A stretch of DNA of 40,238 nucleotides. Source: an uncultured Clostridium sp. GTDB lineage: Bacteria > Bacillota > Clostridia > Lachnospirales > Lachnospiraceae. The notes under the pieces are model-generated. The model had not been told where the DNA came from. It was given only the letters and a program-made list of their open reading frames with translations, and did no database searches. A program made the translations under genes and the position numbers. Of the stretch, positions 1 to 7,257 are shown piece after piece. Location: assembly GCA_900542035.1 (NCBI GenBank), contig UQMJ01000028.1, positions 1-40,238 on the forward strand, given 5' to 3'. Numbering within the stretch: position 1 is the first letter of the stretch; every line of letters starts with the position of its first letter.

Positions 1-657
1 AGAACTGCCTTCTTTTTTCTGAAACGCCTTTCCCTCTCGTTTTACTTCATAAGGAAGACGGCAGGGCTGGGCGCAGCGTCCCCTGTTGCCGCTTCGTCCG
101 CCAATCAGACTGCTCATGAGGCACTGACCGGAATAACAGTAGCACAAAGCACCGTGAACAAAGCTTTCGATTTCCACCGGAACGTTCTGATGGATTTCAT
201 TGATTTCCTCTAACGACAGCTCCCTGGCCGTTACCACTCTCTGGGCGCCCAATTCGTACAGGGTTTTTGCTCCGTACACGCCGGTTATGGTCATCTGGGT
301 GCTGGCATGGACAGGAAGATCTGGAAACCGTTTGCGAATTTCCATAAAAGCCCCCATATCCTGTACGATAACCGCATCTAATCCCTGCCGGTAATAAGGC
401 AGTAAATACTCATATAATTCGCCCAGCTCCTGCTCTTTAAACAGGGTATTGACTGTCATATAAAGACTGCGCCCATGAAGATGGACATAGTCGATGGCTT
501 CCAGAAGCTTATCCTGCTCCGGATTATCCGCATAGGCCCTGGCCCCGAACCGGCTGCCTCCCATATAGACTGCATCTGCACCGGCTGCAACCGCCGCTTT
601 CATACTCTCAAAGCTGCCGGCAGGAGCCAGAATTTCTACCTTCTTTTCTGTTGTCAC
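1..657 (-). CDS. U32 family peptidase / tRNA- or rRNA-hydroxylation protein, N-terminal part
   Basis: The reading frame runs off the left edge, so only the first 219 codons are present. It opens with GTG at 655-657, preceded by AGGGAG. The protein starts with the U32 signature EILAPAGSFESMKAAV and carries the family's cysteine block: C172, C179 (CYSGQC), C195 and C199 (RCAQPC) after the SFVHGALC segment. U32 proteins (TrhP, RlhA, UbiU/V) use such cysteines to hold an iron-sulfur cluster and support prephenate-dependent RNA hydroxylation or O2-independent hydroxylation. The RSGNRGRCAQPCR form suits the longer paralogues with an extra C-terminal domain, but that part is outside the window. A second, complete U32 gene lies at 26984-28210. 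It follows zapA across a terminator, so it probably has its own promoter. Family call firm; exact substrate unknown. Confidence 0.9.
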   Translation of the reverse strand, partial: MTTEKKVEILAPAGSFESMKAAVAAGADAVYMGGSRFGARAYADNPEQDKLLEAIDYVHLHGRSLYMTVNTLFKEQELGELYEYLLPYYRQGLDAVIVQDMGAFMEIRKRFPDLPVHASTQMTITGVYGAKTLYELGAQRVVTARELSLEEINEIHQNVPVEIESFVHGALCYCYSGQCLMSSLIGGRSGNRGRCAQPCRLPYEVKREGKAFQKKEGSS

Positions 658-705
658 TGCGGTTCTCCCTTCTGCGTCTGTAATCAATTTCTCAAGTTAT
701 AGCGT

Positions 706-756
706 AAAAAAAGACTGCCACAAAAATGAATCGTCGACGCTCTCATTTTGCAGCAG
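706..756 (-). terminator. Rho-independent terminator after zapA
   Basis: On the minus strand an imperfect stem of two 7-bp blocks (CTGCTGC with GTGGCAG, then AAAATGA with TCATTTT, one bulged U) closes a 13-nt loop and is followed by TCTTTTTTT. It lies 13 bp past the zapA stop codon and separates zapA from the U32 gene. Confidence 0.75.
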
Positions 757-768
757 GCTTAAACTCAA

Positions 769-1350
769 TCAGCGTTTTCCCTTTCTGGTCCCATGTCCTC
801 CCTTATTAGAATAGGGAATATGGGATGCCGGAGGCACAAATCCAGCGCTGTGAGCCGCGCTGATAGCAGCCGCCACTGCCGCCTCTTTTTCCCTGGCCTC
901 TTTCTGCTCCCGTTCTTCTTTTGTCTCCTGGAAAGCAGGAACCTCCGTCTGGATCTCTTCTGGCTGTACTTCAGGACTTTCTGGCTTCGATACGGATGCA
1001 GCAAGTTCTCTCTGGAGATCTTCTAAGTTCCGAAGGGCTGCTTCCAGCTTCATCTGGGTGCTGACCAGCTCGTGTTTTAAGCTGTAGGTTTCCCGTTCCA
1101 TATCGGCTTTCTGGGCTTCCATGGCTTTCAGACGGTCAATCGCTTTAAAATAATCGTCTGCAATATTCAGTTCTACCATAACGGTCTGGTAATTATCATT
1201 TTGTTTGGTAAAACCAGGCTGTGATCGCAACTGTTCAATTTTATCATTGATATATGCGGCAACTTTCTGGAAATAGCTTTTCTCCTCTGCTCCGGCCAGA
1301 GTATATACGCTGCCGTCTATTAATACTTCCGCATAATTTTTGGAATCCAT
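769..1350 (-). CDS. zapA: Cell division protein ZapA with long C-terminal tail
   Basis: ZapA binds FtsZ and bundles its protofilaments at midcell. Residues 1-90 fit the family: an N-terminal beta region (YAEVLIDGSVYTLAGAE), then VAAYINDKIEQL and a long helix covering NIADDYFKAIDRLKAMEAQ. A coiled coil rich in E, K, Q and L continues to about residue 115. The protein has 193 residues, about twice the usual ZapA length. The extra part is a low-complexity tail of E, P, A and K ending in the basic GGHGTRKGKR. The start ATG has CAGGAGAACAG upstream. The gene lies downstream of ruvAB on the same strand but has its own extended -10 promoter and terminator. The N-terminal identification is firm; the role of the tail is unknown. 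Confidence 0.85.
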   Translation of the reverse strand: MDSKNYAEVLIDGSVYTLAGAEEKSYFQKVAAYINDKIEQLRSQPGFTKQNDNYQTVMVELNIADDYFKAIDRLKAMEAQKADMERETYSLKHELVSTQMKLEAALRNLEDLQRELAASVSKPESPEVQPEEIQTEVPAFQETKEEREQKEAREKEAAVAAAISAAHSAGFVPPASHIPYSNKGGHGTRKGKR

Positions 1351-1395
1351 AAGGGCTGTTCTCCTGTTTCTCTGGTTAATTTACAGCATCGTCTC

Positions 1396-1421
1396 ATACT
1401 GATGCCAGTATCAGTATACCA
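1396..1421 (-). promoter_or_regulatory. zapA extended -10 promoter with overlapping inverted repeat
   Basis: The minus strand reads TGG-TATACT with the -10 at 1413-1418 (extended -10); the -35 region is poor. A perfect 8-bp inverted repeat, ATACTGAT (1396-1403) and ATCAGTAT (1410-1417), overlaps the -10 and the expected start of transcription. It could be an operator or a hairpin at the mRNA 5' end. Confidence 0.55.
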
Positions 1422-1453
1422 CACTCCGGCCTGCAAGAAAAGTTACAAAACAC

Positions 1454-2452
1454 TTAAATTTCTTTCGCAATGCCCAGATGCCGGTATGCGTGTTCCGTTG
1501 CCATCCTTCCTCTGGGCGTCCGGTTAATCAGGCCGTTCATCAAAAGATAGGGCTCATACACGTCTTCCAATGTCCCAGGATCTTCTCCCAGGGCCGCAGC
1601 CAGCGTATCCAGTCCCACCGGACCTCCGTCAAACTTTTCAATCATCATCAGCAGGATGTTCCTATCGTTCTGATCCAGTCCCAGCTTGTCCACATCCAGA
1701 ATATCCAGAGCAAAGTCTGCAACCTCCCTGGTAATCCGCCCATCGTATTTTACCTGGGCAAAATCCCTGACCCTCTTTAAAAGACGGTTGGCAAGACGGG
1801 GCGTTCCCCTGGAGCGCTTGGCAATCTCCGCTGCTCCCGAAGCGTCTATCTCTACGCCTAAAGCCTTTGCAGATCGGAGTATAATCGTAGTCAGCTCCTT
1901 GGGCGTATAAAACTCCAGCCGCTGAATTACGCCAAACCGATCCCGCAAAGGCGCCGTTAACAGCCCTGCCCTGGTAGTGGCTCCAACCAGGGTAAACTTC
2001 GGCAGATCCAGACGAATAGAACGGGCGGAGGAATCCTTTCCCAGCATAATATCAATGGCATAATCTTCCATAGCTGGGTACAGCACTTCTTCTACCTGGC
2101 GGTTGAGCCGATGGATTTCGTCCACGAACAGAACGTCCCCTTCCTGGAGGTTATTCAAAATCGCTGCCATTTCTCCTGGTTTTTCAATGGCAGGCCCAGA
2201 AGTTACCTTCATATTGGTTCCCATCTCTTTGGCAATAATTCCGGCCAGTGTGGTTTTTCCAAGACCTGGCGGGCCGTAAAACAGCACGTGATCCAGGGCT
2301 TCCTTTCGGGATTTAGCCGCATCAATATAGACCTTTAAGGTTGTTTTGATTTTTTCCTGGCCAATGTACTCCTCCAGAAGCTGGGGCCGTAAACTGGTTT
2401 CTATTTTTTTATCTTCTTCCGTTACCTCAGTGGTAATGATTCTGCGCTCCAT
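1454..2452 (-). CDS. ruvB: Holliday junction branch migration ATPase RuvB
   Basis: RuvB forms hexameric AAA+ motors that drive Holliday junction branch migration together with RuvA. At 332 residues it has full family length. Visible motifs are Walker A GPPGLGKT (60-67), Walker B DEIH (111-114), sensor GATTR (157-161) and LRDRFG (169-174) with the arginine finger, followed by the C-terminal winged helix ending TPRGRMATEHAYRHLG. The ATG start follows AAAGGGGATAGGCA. It begins 12 bp after the ruvA stop codon, so the two are one operon. RuvC is not seen; the RuvX/YqgF protein at 31458-31934 is a separate family. Confidence 0.98.
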   Translation of the reverse strand: MERRIITTEVTEEDKKIETSLRPQLLEEYIGQEKIKTTLKVYIDAAKSRKEALDHVLFYGPPGLGKTTLAGIIAKEMGTNMKVTSGPAIEKPGEMAAILNNLQEGDVLFVDEIHRLNRQVEEVLYPAMEDYAIDIMLGKDSSARSIRLDLPKFTLVGATTRAGLLTAPLRDRFGVIQRLEFYTPKELTTIILRSAKALGVEIDASGAAEIAKRSRGTPRLANRLLKRVRDFAQVKYDGRITREVADFALDILDVDKLGLDQNDRNILLMMIEKFDGGPVGLDTLAAALGEDPGTLEDVYEPYLLMNGLINRTPRGRMATEHAYRHLGIAKEI

Positions 2453-2464
2453 TGCCTATCCCCT

Positions 2465-3088
2465 TTATAAAAATGACAGATGGCGCAGAGATGCCTTTAA
2501 TACATCTTCCGCCGTCATGTCCTCTGTTACCTCTGTCTTGCGGACCGCTCTTGCCGCCTCCAGGTTGGAATAGCCCAATGCCACCAGAGCCTGGATTGCC
2601 TCTTTGGCCGCATCTCCCCTGACGTCTGCAGGAAGAGATGCGCCTGCTGGATCCAGTCCTTCTTCCAGGCTGGAAAATAAATCTTCCGGAGAGACTTTAT
2701 CCTTCAAATCCAGAATCACTCTCTGGGCAGTCTTTGTTCCAATCCCAGGCGCTCTGGAAATCGCTTTTGCATCTCCGGAAATAATCGCCATGCGCAGATC
2801 GTCCGGCCGCAGGGCAGACAAAATCCCCAGCGCCCCTTTAGGGCCGACTCCATTTACTCCCAAAAGCTGCTGAAACATTTCCCTGTCCTGGCGGTGAAGA
2901 AATCCATACAGGCTCATGGCGTCTTCCCTGACCTGGAAATACGTATATACCTTTATCTGCTCTCCCGTCTTTGGCAGTTCATCCAAAAGGGATAAGGGAA
3001 CCCGAATCTCCAGTCCCACATTCCCAGTCTCTATTACAATCCTGTCCCCGCTTACTTCTACTAAAGGACCTTTTACATAAGAAATCAT
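2465..3088 (-). CDS. ruvA: Holliday junction DNA helicase subunit RuvA
   Basis: RuvA binds four-way junctions and loads RuvB. The protein has 207 residues when started at MISYVKGPL (ATG 3086-3088), which has AAAGGAGCAGCT directly upstream. An in-frame ATG 17 codons earlier has no ribosome binding site and is not used here. Visible parts are the N-terminal OB fold (MISYVKGPLVEVSGDRIVIE), the two helix-hairpin-helix motifs (FQQLLGVNGVGPKGALGIL and AISRAPGIGTKTAQRVI), and a C-terminal RuvB-binding domain after an acidic/proline linker (EALVALGYSNLEAARAV). It is the first gene of ruvAB. Confidence 0.97.
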   Translation of the reverse strand: MISYVKGPLVEVSGDRIVIETGNVGLEIRVPLSLLDELPKTGEQIKVYTYFQVREDAMSLYGFLHRQDREMFQQLLGVNGVGPKGALGILSALRPDDLRMAIISGDAKAISRAPGIGTKTAQRVILDLKDKVSPEDLFSSLEEGLDPAGASLPADVRGDAAKEAIQALVALGYSNLEAARAVRKTEVTEDMTAEDVLKASLRHLSFL

Positions 3089-3115
3089 AGCTGCTCCTTT
3101 TATTGTTTGATTTTC

Positions 3116-3144
3116 ATCATAACATAGACCGGTTTTCAATGCAA
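3116..3144 (-). promoter_or_regulatory. ruvAB promoter
   Basis: On the minus strand TTGCAT (3139-3144) and TATGAT (3116-3121) are 17 bp apart, 28 bp upstream of the ruvA start codon. It is back to back with the promoter of the exonuclease-like gene. Confidence 0.7.
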
Positions 3145-3172
3145 CCCGAATCGAACAAATATTCTATTTTCG

Positions 3173-3201
3173 TTGACTTTCCTTTTTTCCTTCCGTATAA
3201 T
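3173..3201 (+). promoter_or_regulatory. Promoter of the exonuclease-like gene
   Basis: TTGACT (3173-3178) and a perfect TATAAT (3196-3201) with a 17-bp spacer, close to the sigma-A consensus. The AAGGAG ribosome binding site follows at 3211-3216. Confidence 0.85.
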
Positions 3202-3226
3202 AAACGCAGAAAGGAGCTTCTTACCT

Positions 3227-4339
3227 ATGATTACTGTACGCCGCCCCATTGATTTGCCCCAGACCTATCCATTAGAACGAATCGGCAGATTAGATGACCT
3301 GCTGTTTTTTGATATTGAAACCACTGGATTTTCCGGCGACACCTCTTCCTTGTACCTCATTGGCTGCACCTGCTGCAGACATGGACGGTGGGAGCTGGTT
3401 CAATGGTTTGCCGACTCTGTTGAGGAAGAACCAAAGCTTCTGGAAGCCTTTTTTTCGTTTCTCAAAGACTTTTCCTTTGTCCTTCATTTCAATGGAGACG
3501 GCTTTGATATTCCCTATCTGTTAAAGCGCTGCCGTCATTACCAGCTCCCCTATGACTTTTCCGGCGTTGCCAGCGTAGACATTTACCGGAAAATCAAGCC
3601 CTACAAATCCCTTTTAGGACTGGACAGCTTAAAACAGAAGGCCATTGAACGGTTTTTAGGTATTTTCCGTACCGATCCTTATTCCGGAGGACAGCTGATT
3701 GAAGTCTATCAGGATTATCTGACGACCAGGGACTCCAGGCTTTACGATATGCTGATGCTTCATAATCAAGAAGATTTGGAAGGAATGCCTCTGATTCTTC
3801 CCATCTTAAACTACTGCGATATGATGGAAGGCCCGTTTTCATTTGTCCGTCAGGAATGCCGCACCGTATGCGATATATTCGGGACTCCTGAAGGTTTCTG
3901 TGATCTGACCTATGAAAGTCCGGTTTCCGTTCCCGTCGCCTGGTCCTGTTCTGACGATACGTTTTCCCTTTCCTGTACAGGCAGCCGGCTGACCTGTACC
4001 GTTCCCATTCTGGAAGGAGAACTGAAATACTTTTATCCGGATTATAAAAATTACTATTATCTGCCCCAGGAAGACACTGCGGTTCACAAAAGTCTGGGAG
4101 AATTTGTAGACCGGTCTGCCAGAAAAAAAGCCACGGCAGCCACCTGCTATACCAGAAAAAAAGGCCGGTTCCTTCCCCAGCCCCAGCCTCTTTTTGATCC
4201 AGTATTAAAGGCCTGCTATCAAGATAAACAGACCTTTTTCCCTTATACTCCTGATTTATTTGATCATCCAGACACTGCCGTTTTCTTCTTAAACAGTGTC
4301 TTAAAACGCCTGTGCCCCAGACTCGTCCGGCCAGAATAA
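3227..4339 (+). CDS. Ribonuclease H-like / DEDD 3'-5' exonuclease domain protein (YprB-like)
   Basis: The protein has 370 residues from ATG 3227, which sits behind AAGGAG; an earlier in-frame ATG at 3173 lies inside the promoter and cannot be the start. Residues 25-215 form an RNase H-fold exonuclease domain: LLFFDIETTG gives the first acidic pair (D29, E31), HFNGDGFDIPYLL the second motif (D94), and LHNQEDLEGM the last. This matches the YprB-type predicted nucleases of Firmicutes (RNase_H_2). The C-terminal 150 residues hold no domain I recognise. The substrate is not known. It is divergent from ruvAB, and both are probably DNA-processing genes, but that link is inference. Confidence 0.8.
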   Translation: MITVRRPIDLPQTYPLERIGRLDDLLFFDIETTGFSGDTSSLYLIGCTCCRHGRWELVQWFADSVEEEPKLLEAFFSFLKDFSFVLHFNGDGFDIPYLLKRCRHYQLPYDFSGVASVDIYRKIKPYKSLLGLDSLKQKAIERFLGIFRTDPYSGGQLIEVYQDYLTTRDSRLYDMLMLHNQEDLEGMPLILPILNYCDMMEGPFSFVRQECRTVCDIFGTPEGFCDLTYESPVSVPVAWSCSDDTFSLSCTGSRLTCTVPILEGELKYFYPDYKNYYYLPQEDTAVHKSLGEFVDRSARKKATAATCYTRKKGRFLPQPQPLFDPVLKACYQDKQTFFPYTPDLFDHPDTAVFFLNSVLKRLCPRLVRPE

Positions 4340-4347
4340 ACAGCCGC

Positions 4348-4893
4348 CTAGTAATCGCCCTTTTTCAGCAGCTTGCGGATATAAGCAAAGGTTCTTTTTT
4401 CCCCTTTCTTTTTTAGCATCCACAAAAGCCGCTCTAAAAGGGCCCTGGTTTCCGGATGAATGGTAATAAACCGCCTGGTTTTTTCATAGTATTCCCAGGG
4501 CGCCCCATCGGTATAGTCCTTTCCTTTATAGACTCTGCAGGCTGCAATCCGGTCCATAACCATCTCTATCACATATTGGAGAGGCATTTTATTGCCAACC
4601 AGCCCTGCTTCCTTATTTTTGGAAACATCAATCCAATATTCAAAATGGTGTTTATTGCGTCCCTTATGATGCAGCCATGCCTTAGAAAATCCCATAATCT
4701 CCCGTTCAGCCGCATTGGGGCTTCTGGTTCCCTGATAGAAATACACTCCGGTCCAGAATTCTTCCGGACTGTATTTAGACAAATCGTGAAGCAGTCCCTG
4801 ACGGTACAGTCCTACCTGAAAGCAGTATTTCATAACCAGAAGCTTATGCTCTGTGATTGTATTAAAATGCCTCACAATATTTGAAATCTTCAT
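4348..4893 (-). CDS. DUF5662 family protein
   Basis: A 181-residue protein resembling the uncharacterised DUF5662 family. It has an HD-like distribution of histidines and acidic residues: LLHDLSKYSPEEFW near residues 34-48, then KAWLHHKGRNKHHFEYW, then YVIEMVMDRIAACRVYKGKDY. This suggests an all-alpha, metal-binding fold, but no activity is established. The ATG is preceded by GGTGGAAGA. It is convergent with the exonuclease-like gene, the two stop codons being only 8 bp apart, and it has its own promoter at 4939-4966. Cytoplasmic, with no signal peptide or membrane segment. Confidence 0.7.
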   Translation of the reverse strand: MKISNIVRHFNTITEHKLLVMKYCFQVGLYRQGLLHDLSKYSPEEFWTGVYFYQGTRSPNAAEREIMGFSKAWLHHKGRNKHHFEYWIDVSKNKEAGLVGNKMPLQYVIEMVMDRIAACRVYKGKDYTDGAPWEYYEKTRRFITIHPETRALLERLLWMLKKKGEKRTFAYIRKLLKKGDY

Positions 4894-4938
4894 TCTTCCA
4901 CCATCCTCTGCCTTGGCACATTTCTTTACTCTTTTTCC

Positions 4939-4966
4939 AGTATAGCAGTTTTTCAGGAAACGTCAA
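4939..4966 (-). promoter_or_regulatory. Promoter of the DUF5662 gene
   Basis: On the minus strand TTGACG (4961-4966) and TATACT (4939-4944) with a 16-bp spacer, 45 bp upstream of the start codon. Confidence 0.7.
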
Positions 4967-5027
4967 ATTATTTATGCTTCTTTCCCTGATAAAATGGGGT
5001 TTTTCTGCCTGTTGAAATTTCCAAAAA

Positions 5028-5072
5028 TTGACACCGAAACCATTTGACACCTGATAAAAACTGTGCTATTCT
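5028..5072 (+). promoter_or_regulatory. Cold-shock gene promoter with duplicated TTGACACC
   Basis: TTGACA (5044-5049) and TATTCT (5067-5072) with a 17-bp spacer. The octamer TTGACACC occurs twice, at 5028-5035 and 5044-5051, exactly 16 bp apart. The upstream copy may be a second -35 or a regulator site. Confidence 0.75.
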
Positions 5073-5080
5073 TAGAACAT

Positions 5081-5110
5081 CCGCAAAATAAGTTGCGGCG
5101 TAATTTTTTT
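5081..5110 (+). promoter_or_regulatory. 5' UTR hairpin followed by U-tract in the cold-shock mRNA
   Basis: CCGCAA (5081-5086) pairs perfectly with TTGCGG (5093-5098) around a 6-nt loop, and eight Ts follow (5103-5110). With transcription starting near 5079, this hairpin sits at the extreme 5' end of the message. It may stabilise the mRNA or act as an attenuator; cold-shock mRNA leaders are often structured. Confidence 0.5.
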
Positions 5111-5131
5111 TATTTCTTTGGAGGTATCATA

Positions 5132-5329
5132 ATGAAAGGTACAGTTAAGTGGTTCAACAACCAGAAGGGCTACGGATTCATTTCCGACGAGCAGGGTAAT
5201 GACGTATTCGTACATTACTCCGGATTAAACATGGAAGGCTTCAAGTCCTTAGACGAAGGTGCAGAGGTTGAGTTCGACGTAGTAAACGGAGCAAAGGGAC
5301 CTCAGGCAACCAACGTTACCAAGTTATAA
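5132..5329 (+). CDS. csp: Cold-shock protein (CspA family)
   Basis: A 65-residue single cold-shock domain, the full family length. It binds single-stranded RNA and DNA and acts as an RNA chaperone. RNP1 (KGYGFI, 12-17) and RNP2 (VFVHY, 25-29) are intact, along with the opening MKGTVKWFN. The start is the ATG at 5132 behind GGAGGTATCATA; an ATG further upstream at 5063 lies inside the promoter and is rejected. The gene stands alone between its own promoter and a terminator at 5427-5458. The roughly 50-nt leader holds a hairpin plus U-tract, which suggests post-transcriptional control. Whether it is cold-induced cannot be read from the sequence. Confidence 0.97.
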   Translation: MKGTVKWFNNQKGYGFISDEQGNDVFVHYSGLNMEGFKSLDEGAEVEFDVVNGAKGPQATNVTKL

Positions 5330-5426
5330 TTTCTAATCATCTAGTCAGCAGTGTACCTTTTTCAATCATATAGAGCATATTTATGTAATTGAAATAAAGT
5401 TATATTGGATTCAATGATTACAAACA

Positions 5427-5458
5427 AGAGCCAACGTCGCAAGACGCTGGCTCTTTTT
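5427..5458 (+). terminator. Rho-independent terminator after csp
   Basis: A 12-bp stem with one A:C mismatch (AGAGCCAACGTC with GACGCTGGCTCT) and loop GCAA, followed by TTTT. It lies between convergent csp and hslO; on the minus strand the tail is TGTTTGT, so it may serve hslO too. Confidence 0.88.
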
Positions 5459-5486
5459 GGAACTGTCCGGCTAGTTATCCGACCGG

Positions 5487-6365
5487 TCAGGAAGCTCTTT
5501 TTAACAGTTCTTTCAATTCTTCCACAGAGAATTTATAATTGTGATTGCAGAAATGGCAGTTTACCTCGATTTCCTTTCCCTCGTCAATCATCTCCTGAAG
5601 TTCTTTCTTTCCAATACTTACCAGAGCTTTTTCTACTCTCTGCTTGGTGCAGTTGCAGAAAAAGCTGGTCTCTATCGTCTCATTAATTTCCAGACCAAAC
5701 TCTCCTAAAATATGCTCCAAAATCATCTCCGGAGTATTTCCGTCATCTAATAAAGAGGTAATAGAAGTAATCTCTCCCAGACGTGTCTCCAGCTTGTCGA
5801 TGATTTCGTCAGATGCGCCTGGCATCAGCTGAATCATAAATCCGCCAGCCTGACGCACCGTATTGTCTTTGTTCATCAGCACTCCTAACGCAACAGACGA
5901 AGGGGTCTGTTCCGAGGTGGCATAATAATAGGTCAGATCTTCTGCAATTTCTCCGGTTACCAGAATAGTCTGTCCCACATAAGGCTCTTTTAATCCAATA
6001 TCCTTAATAACGCTTAACACGCCTACGCCCAATGCGCCGCCAACATCCAGCTTTCCCTTGTCATTGGGAGGAAGCATAACGGAAGGATTATAGGCATAGC
6101 CTTTAACCCGTCCCTTCGAATCTGCCGTTACAGTCAGTCCTTCTATAGGGCCGTCTCCCTGGATCTTTAAAGTCAGCAGATCGTTTTCTCCTTTCATGGT
6201 AATTCCCATCATTCCGCCGGCAGTCAGCAGCCGTCCCAGGGCAGCGGTTGCCACAGGGCTGGTATTGTGGGCCTGGCGGGCATATTCTACCAGTTCTCTT
6301 GTGGTAGATGCAAATGCGCGAATCTGACCTTCCGCTGCAGTTGCACGAATAATATAATCAGACAT
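5487..6365 (-). CDS. hslO: Redox-regulated chaperonin Hsp33
   Basis: Hsp33 is a cytoplasmic holdase switched on by oxidative unfolding. The protein has 292 residues, the usual length. The N-terminal dimerisation core is seen in MSDYIIRATAAEGQIRAF and LGRLLTAGGMMG. The zinc redox switch has all four cysteines: C237 and C239 (FCNCT), C270 and C273 (CHFC). The ATG has AGAGAGGTTAAACT upstream. It starts 16 bp after the methyltransferase stop codon, so the two genes are probably co-transcribed. Confidence 0.97.
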   Translation of the reverse strand: MSDYIIRATAAEGQIRAFASTTRELVEYARQAHNTSPVATAALGRLLTAGGMMGITMKGENDLLTLKIQGDGPIEGLTVTADSKGRVKGYAYNPSVMLPPNDKGKLDVGGALGVGVLSVIKDIGLKEPYVGQTILVTGEIAEDLTYYYATSEQTPSSVALGVLMNKDNTVRQAGGFMIQLMPGASDEIIDKLETRLGEITSITSLLDDGNTPEMILEHILGEFGLEINETIETSFFCNCTKQRVEKALVSIGKKELQEMIDEGKEIEVNCHFCNHNYKFSVEELKELLKRAS

Positions 6366-6381
6366 AGTTTAACCTCTCTTC

Positions 6382-7161
6382 TTATTCGAATTCCTTTCCG
6401 TGTTCTCTGGCAATCATATAAATCCGGTCGCTGTCCGGCCTTGGCGCCTCTTTGGTAAAGGCGTCGTAACAGGCTTCCCATACCAGTCCGGCTTCTTCTA
6501 AAGCCTGTTTTACCTCTTCTATGGAGTATGCCCTCTGGAAATGGGTTTCTTCAAACTTGCGGTACAAGGGTTCTTTCGTTGGACTGTCCCCATCCTGCCG
6601 GATAAACAGCGTCAGATCGTACTCGTTAATCCCCGATTCTTCATCAAAATAATTGTCCCAGATAAAACTGCTTTCTTCCCTGTTTTCCGCAATCGTAGAT
6701 TCCCCAAGGATTTCTTCATATTTGTATCGGGTATTCAGATCAAAAATAAAAACTCCTCCTGGATCCAGGTAATTATTGACCAGGGAGAATACCTGAACCA
6801 GATCTTCATAATCCAGAATGTAATTCATGGAATCGCAGATGCTGACCACTGCCCGAACAGTCCCATAAAGTTCAAATTCCCTCATATCCTGAAGGAGATA
6901 CAGGATGTCGCTGCCGCTTTCCAGCTTCTTTTCCATTGCAATTTCCAGCATTTCCTCTGCATTGTCCACGCCAATCATATCATATCCGGATGCAGCCAGA
7001 AGTTCGGTAAGGCTTCCGGTTCCGCAGCCCAAATCCAGTACCAGGCCGTCCTTTACGCCCCGTTCTTCTAACAGTCCGGTTACATATCTGCTCCATTCCC
7101 CATAAGGAATGTTGTCCATAAACAGATCATATACCGCCGCAAAACTTGTATAAGCGTCCAT
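6382..7161 (-). CDS. Class I SAM-dependent methyltransferase (YqeM-like)
   Basis: A 259-residue class I methyltransferase. Motif I is VLDLGCGTGSLTELL (about residues 41-55), followed by the acidic MIGVDNAEEML that binds the ribose of SAM, and the post-I segment SICDSMNYI. The N-terminus, YTSFAAVYDLFMDNIPYGEW, is typical of the YqeM group, whose substrate is not established. The start ATG is preceded by AGGAGGAAAAC. It lies upstream of hslO in the same unit. Small-molecule and macromolecular substrates are both possible. Confidence 0.85.
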   Translation of the reverse strand: MDAYTSFAAVYDLFMDNIPYGEWSRYVTGLLEERGVKDGLVLDLGCGTGSLTELLAASGYDMIGVDNAEEMLEIAMEKKLESGSDILYLLQDMREFELYGTVRAVVSICDSMNYILDYEDLVQVFSLVNNYLDPGGVFIFDLNTRYKYEEILGESTIAENREESSFIWDNYFDEESGINEYDLTLFIRQDGDSPTKEPLYRKFEETHFQRAYSIEEVKQALEEAGLVWEACYDAFTKEAPRPDSDRIYMIAREHGKEFE

Positions 7162-7195
7162 GTTTTCCTCCTATCTGACTGGCAGCAAAGAGATA

Positions 7196-7215
7196 GGGCT
7201 GCCAAAAGGCAGCCC
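7196..7215 (-). terminator. Possible terminator between SEC-C gene and methyltransferase
   Basis: A perfect 8-bp stem, GGGCTGCC (7196-7203) with GGCAGCCC (7208-7215), and a 4-nt loop. The minus-strand tail TATCTCTTTG is only moderately U-rich, so it may be leaky and allow read-through into the methyltransferase gene, for which I see no separate promoter. Confidence 0.5.
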
Positions 7216-7257
7216 CTTATCCTGATTTCCGCAGTACAGTGCGGATAACACCTGATT

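Noticed and set aside
2465..3139. Longer N-termini for ruvA, era, glyS, the M16C protease, the lipoprotein and ireB.
   Set aside because: In each case a downstream ATG has the proper ribosome binding site and matches the family N-terminus, while the upstream start lacks a site or lies in or above the promoter.
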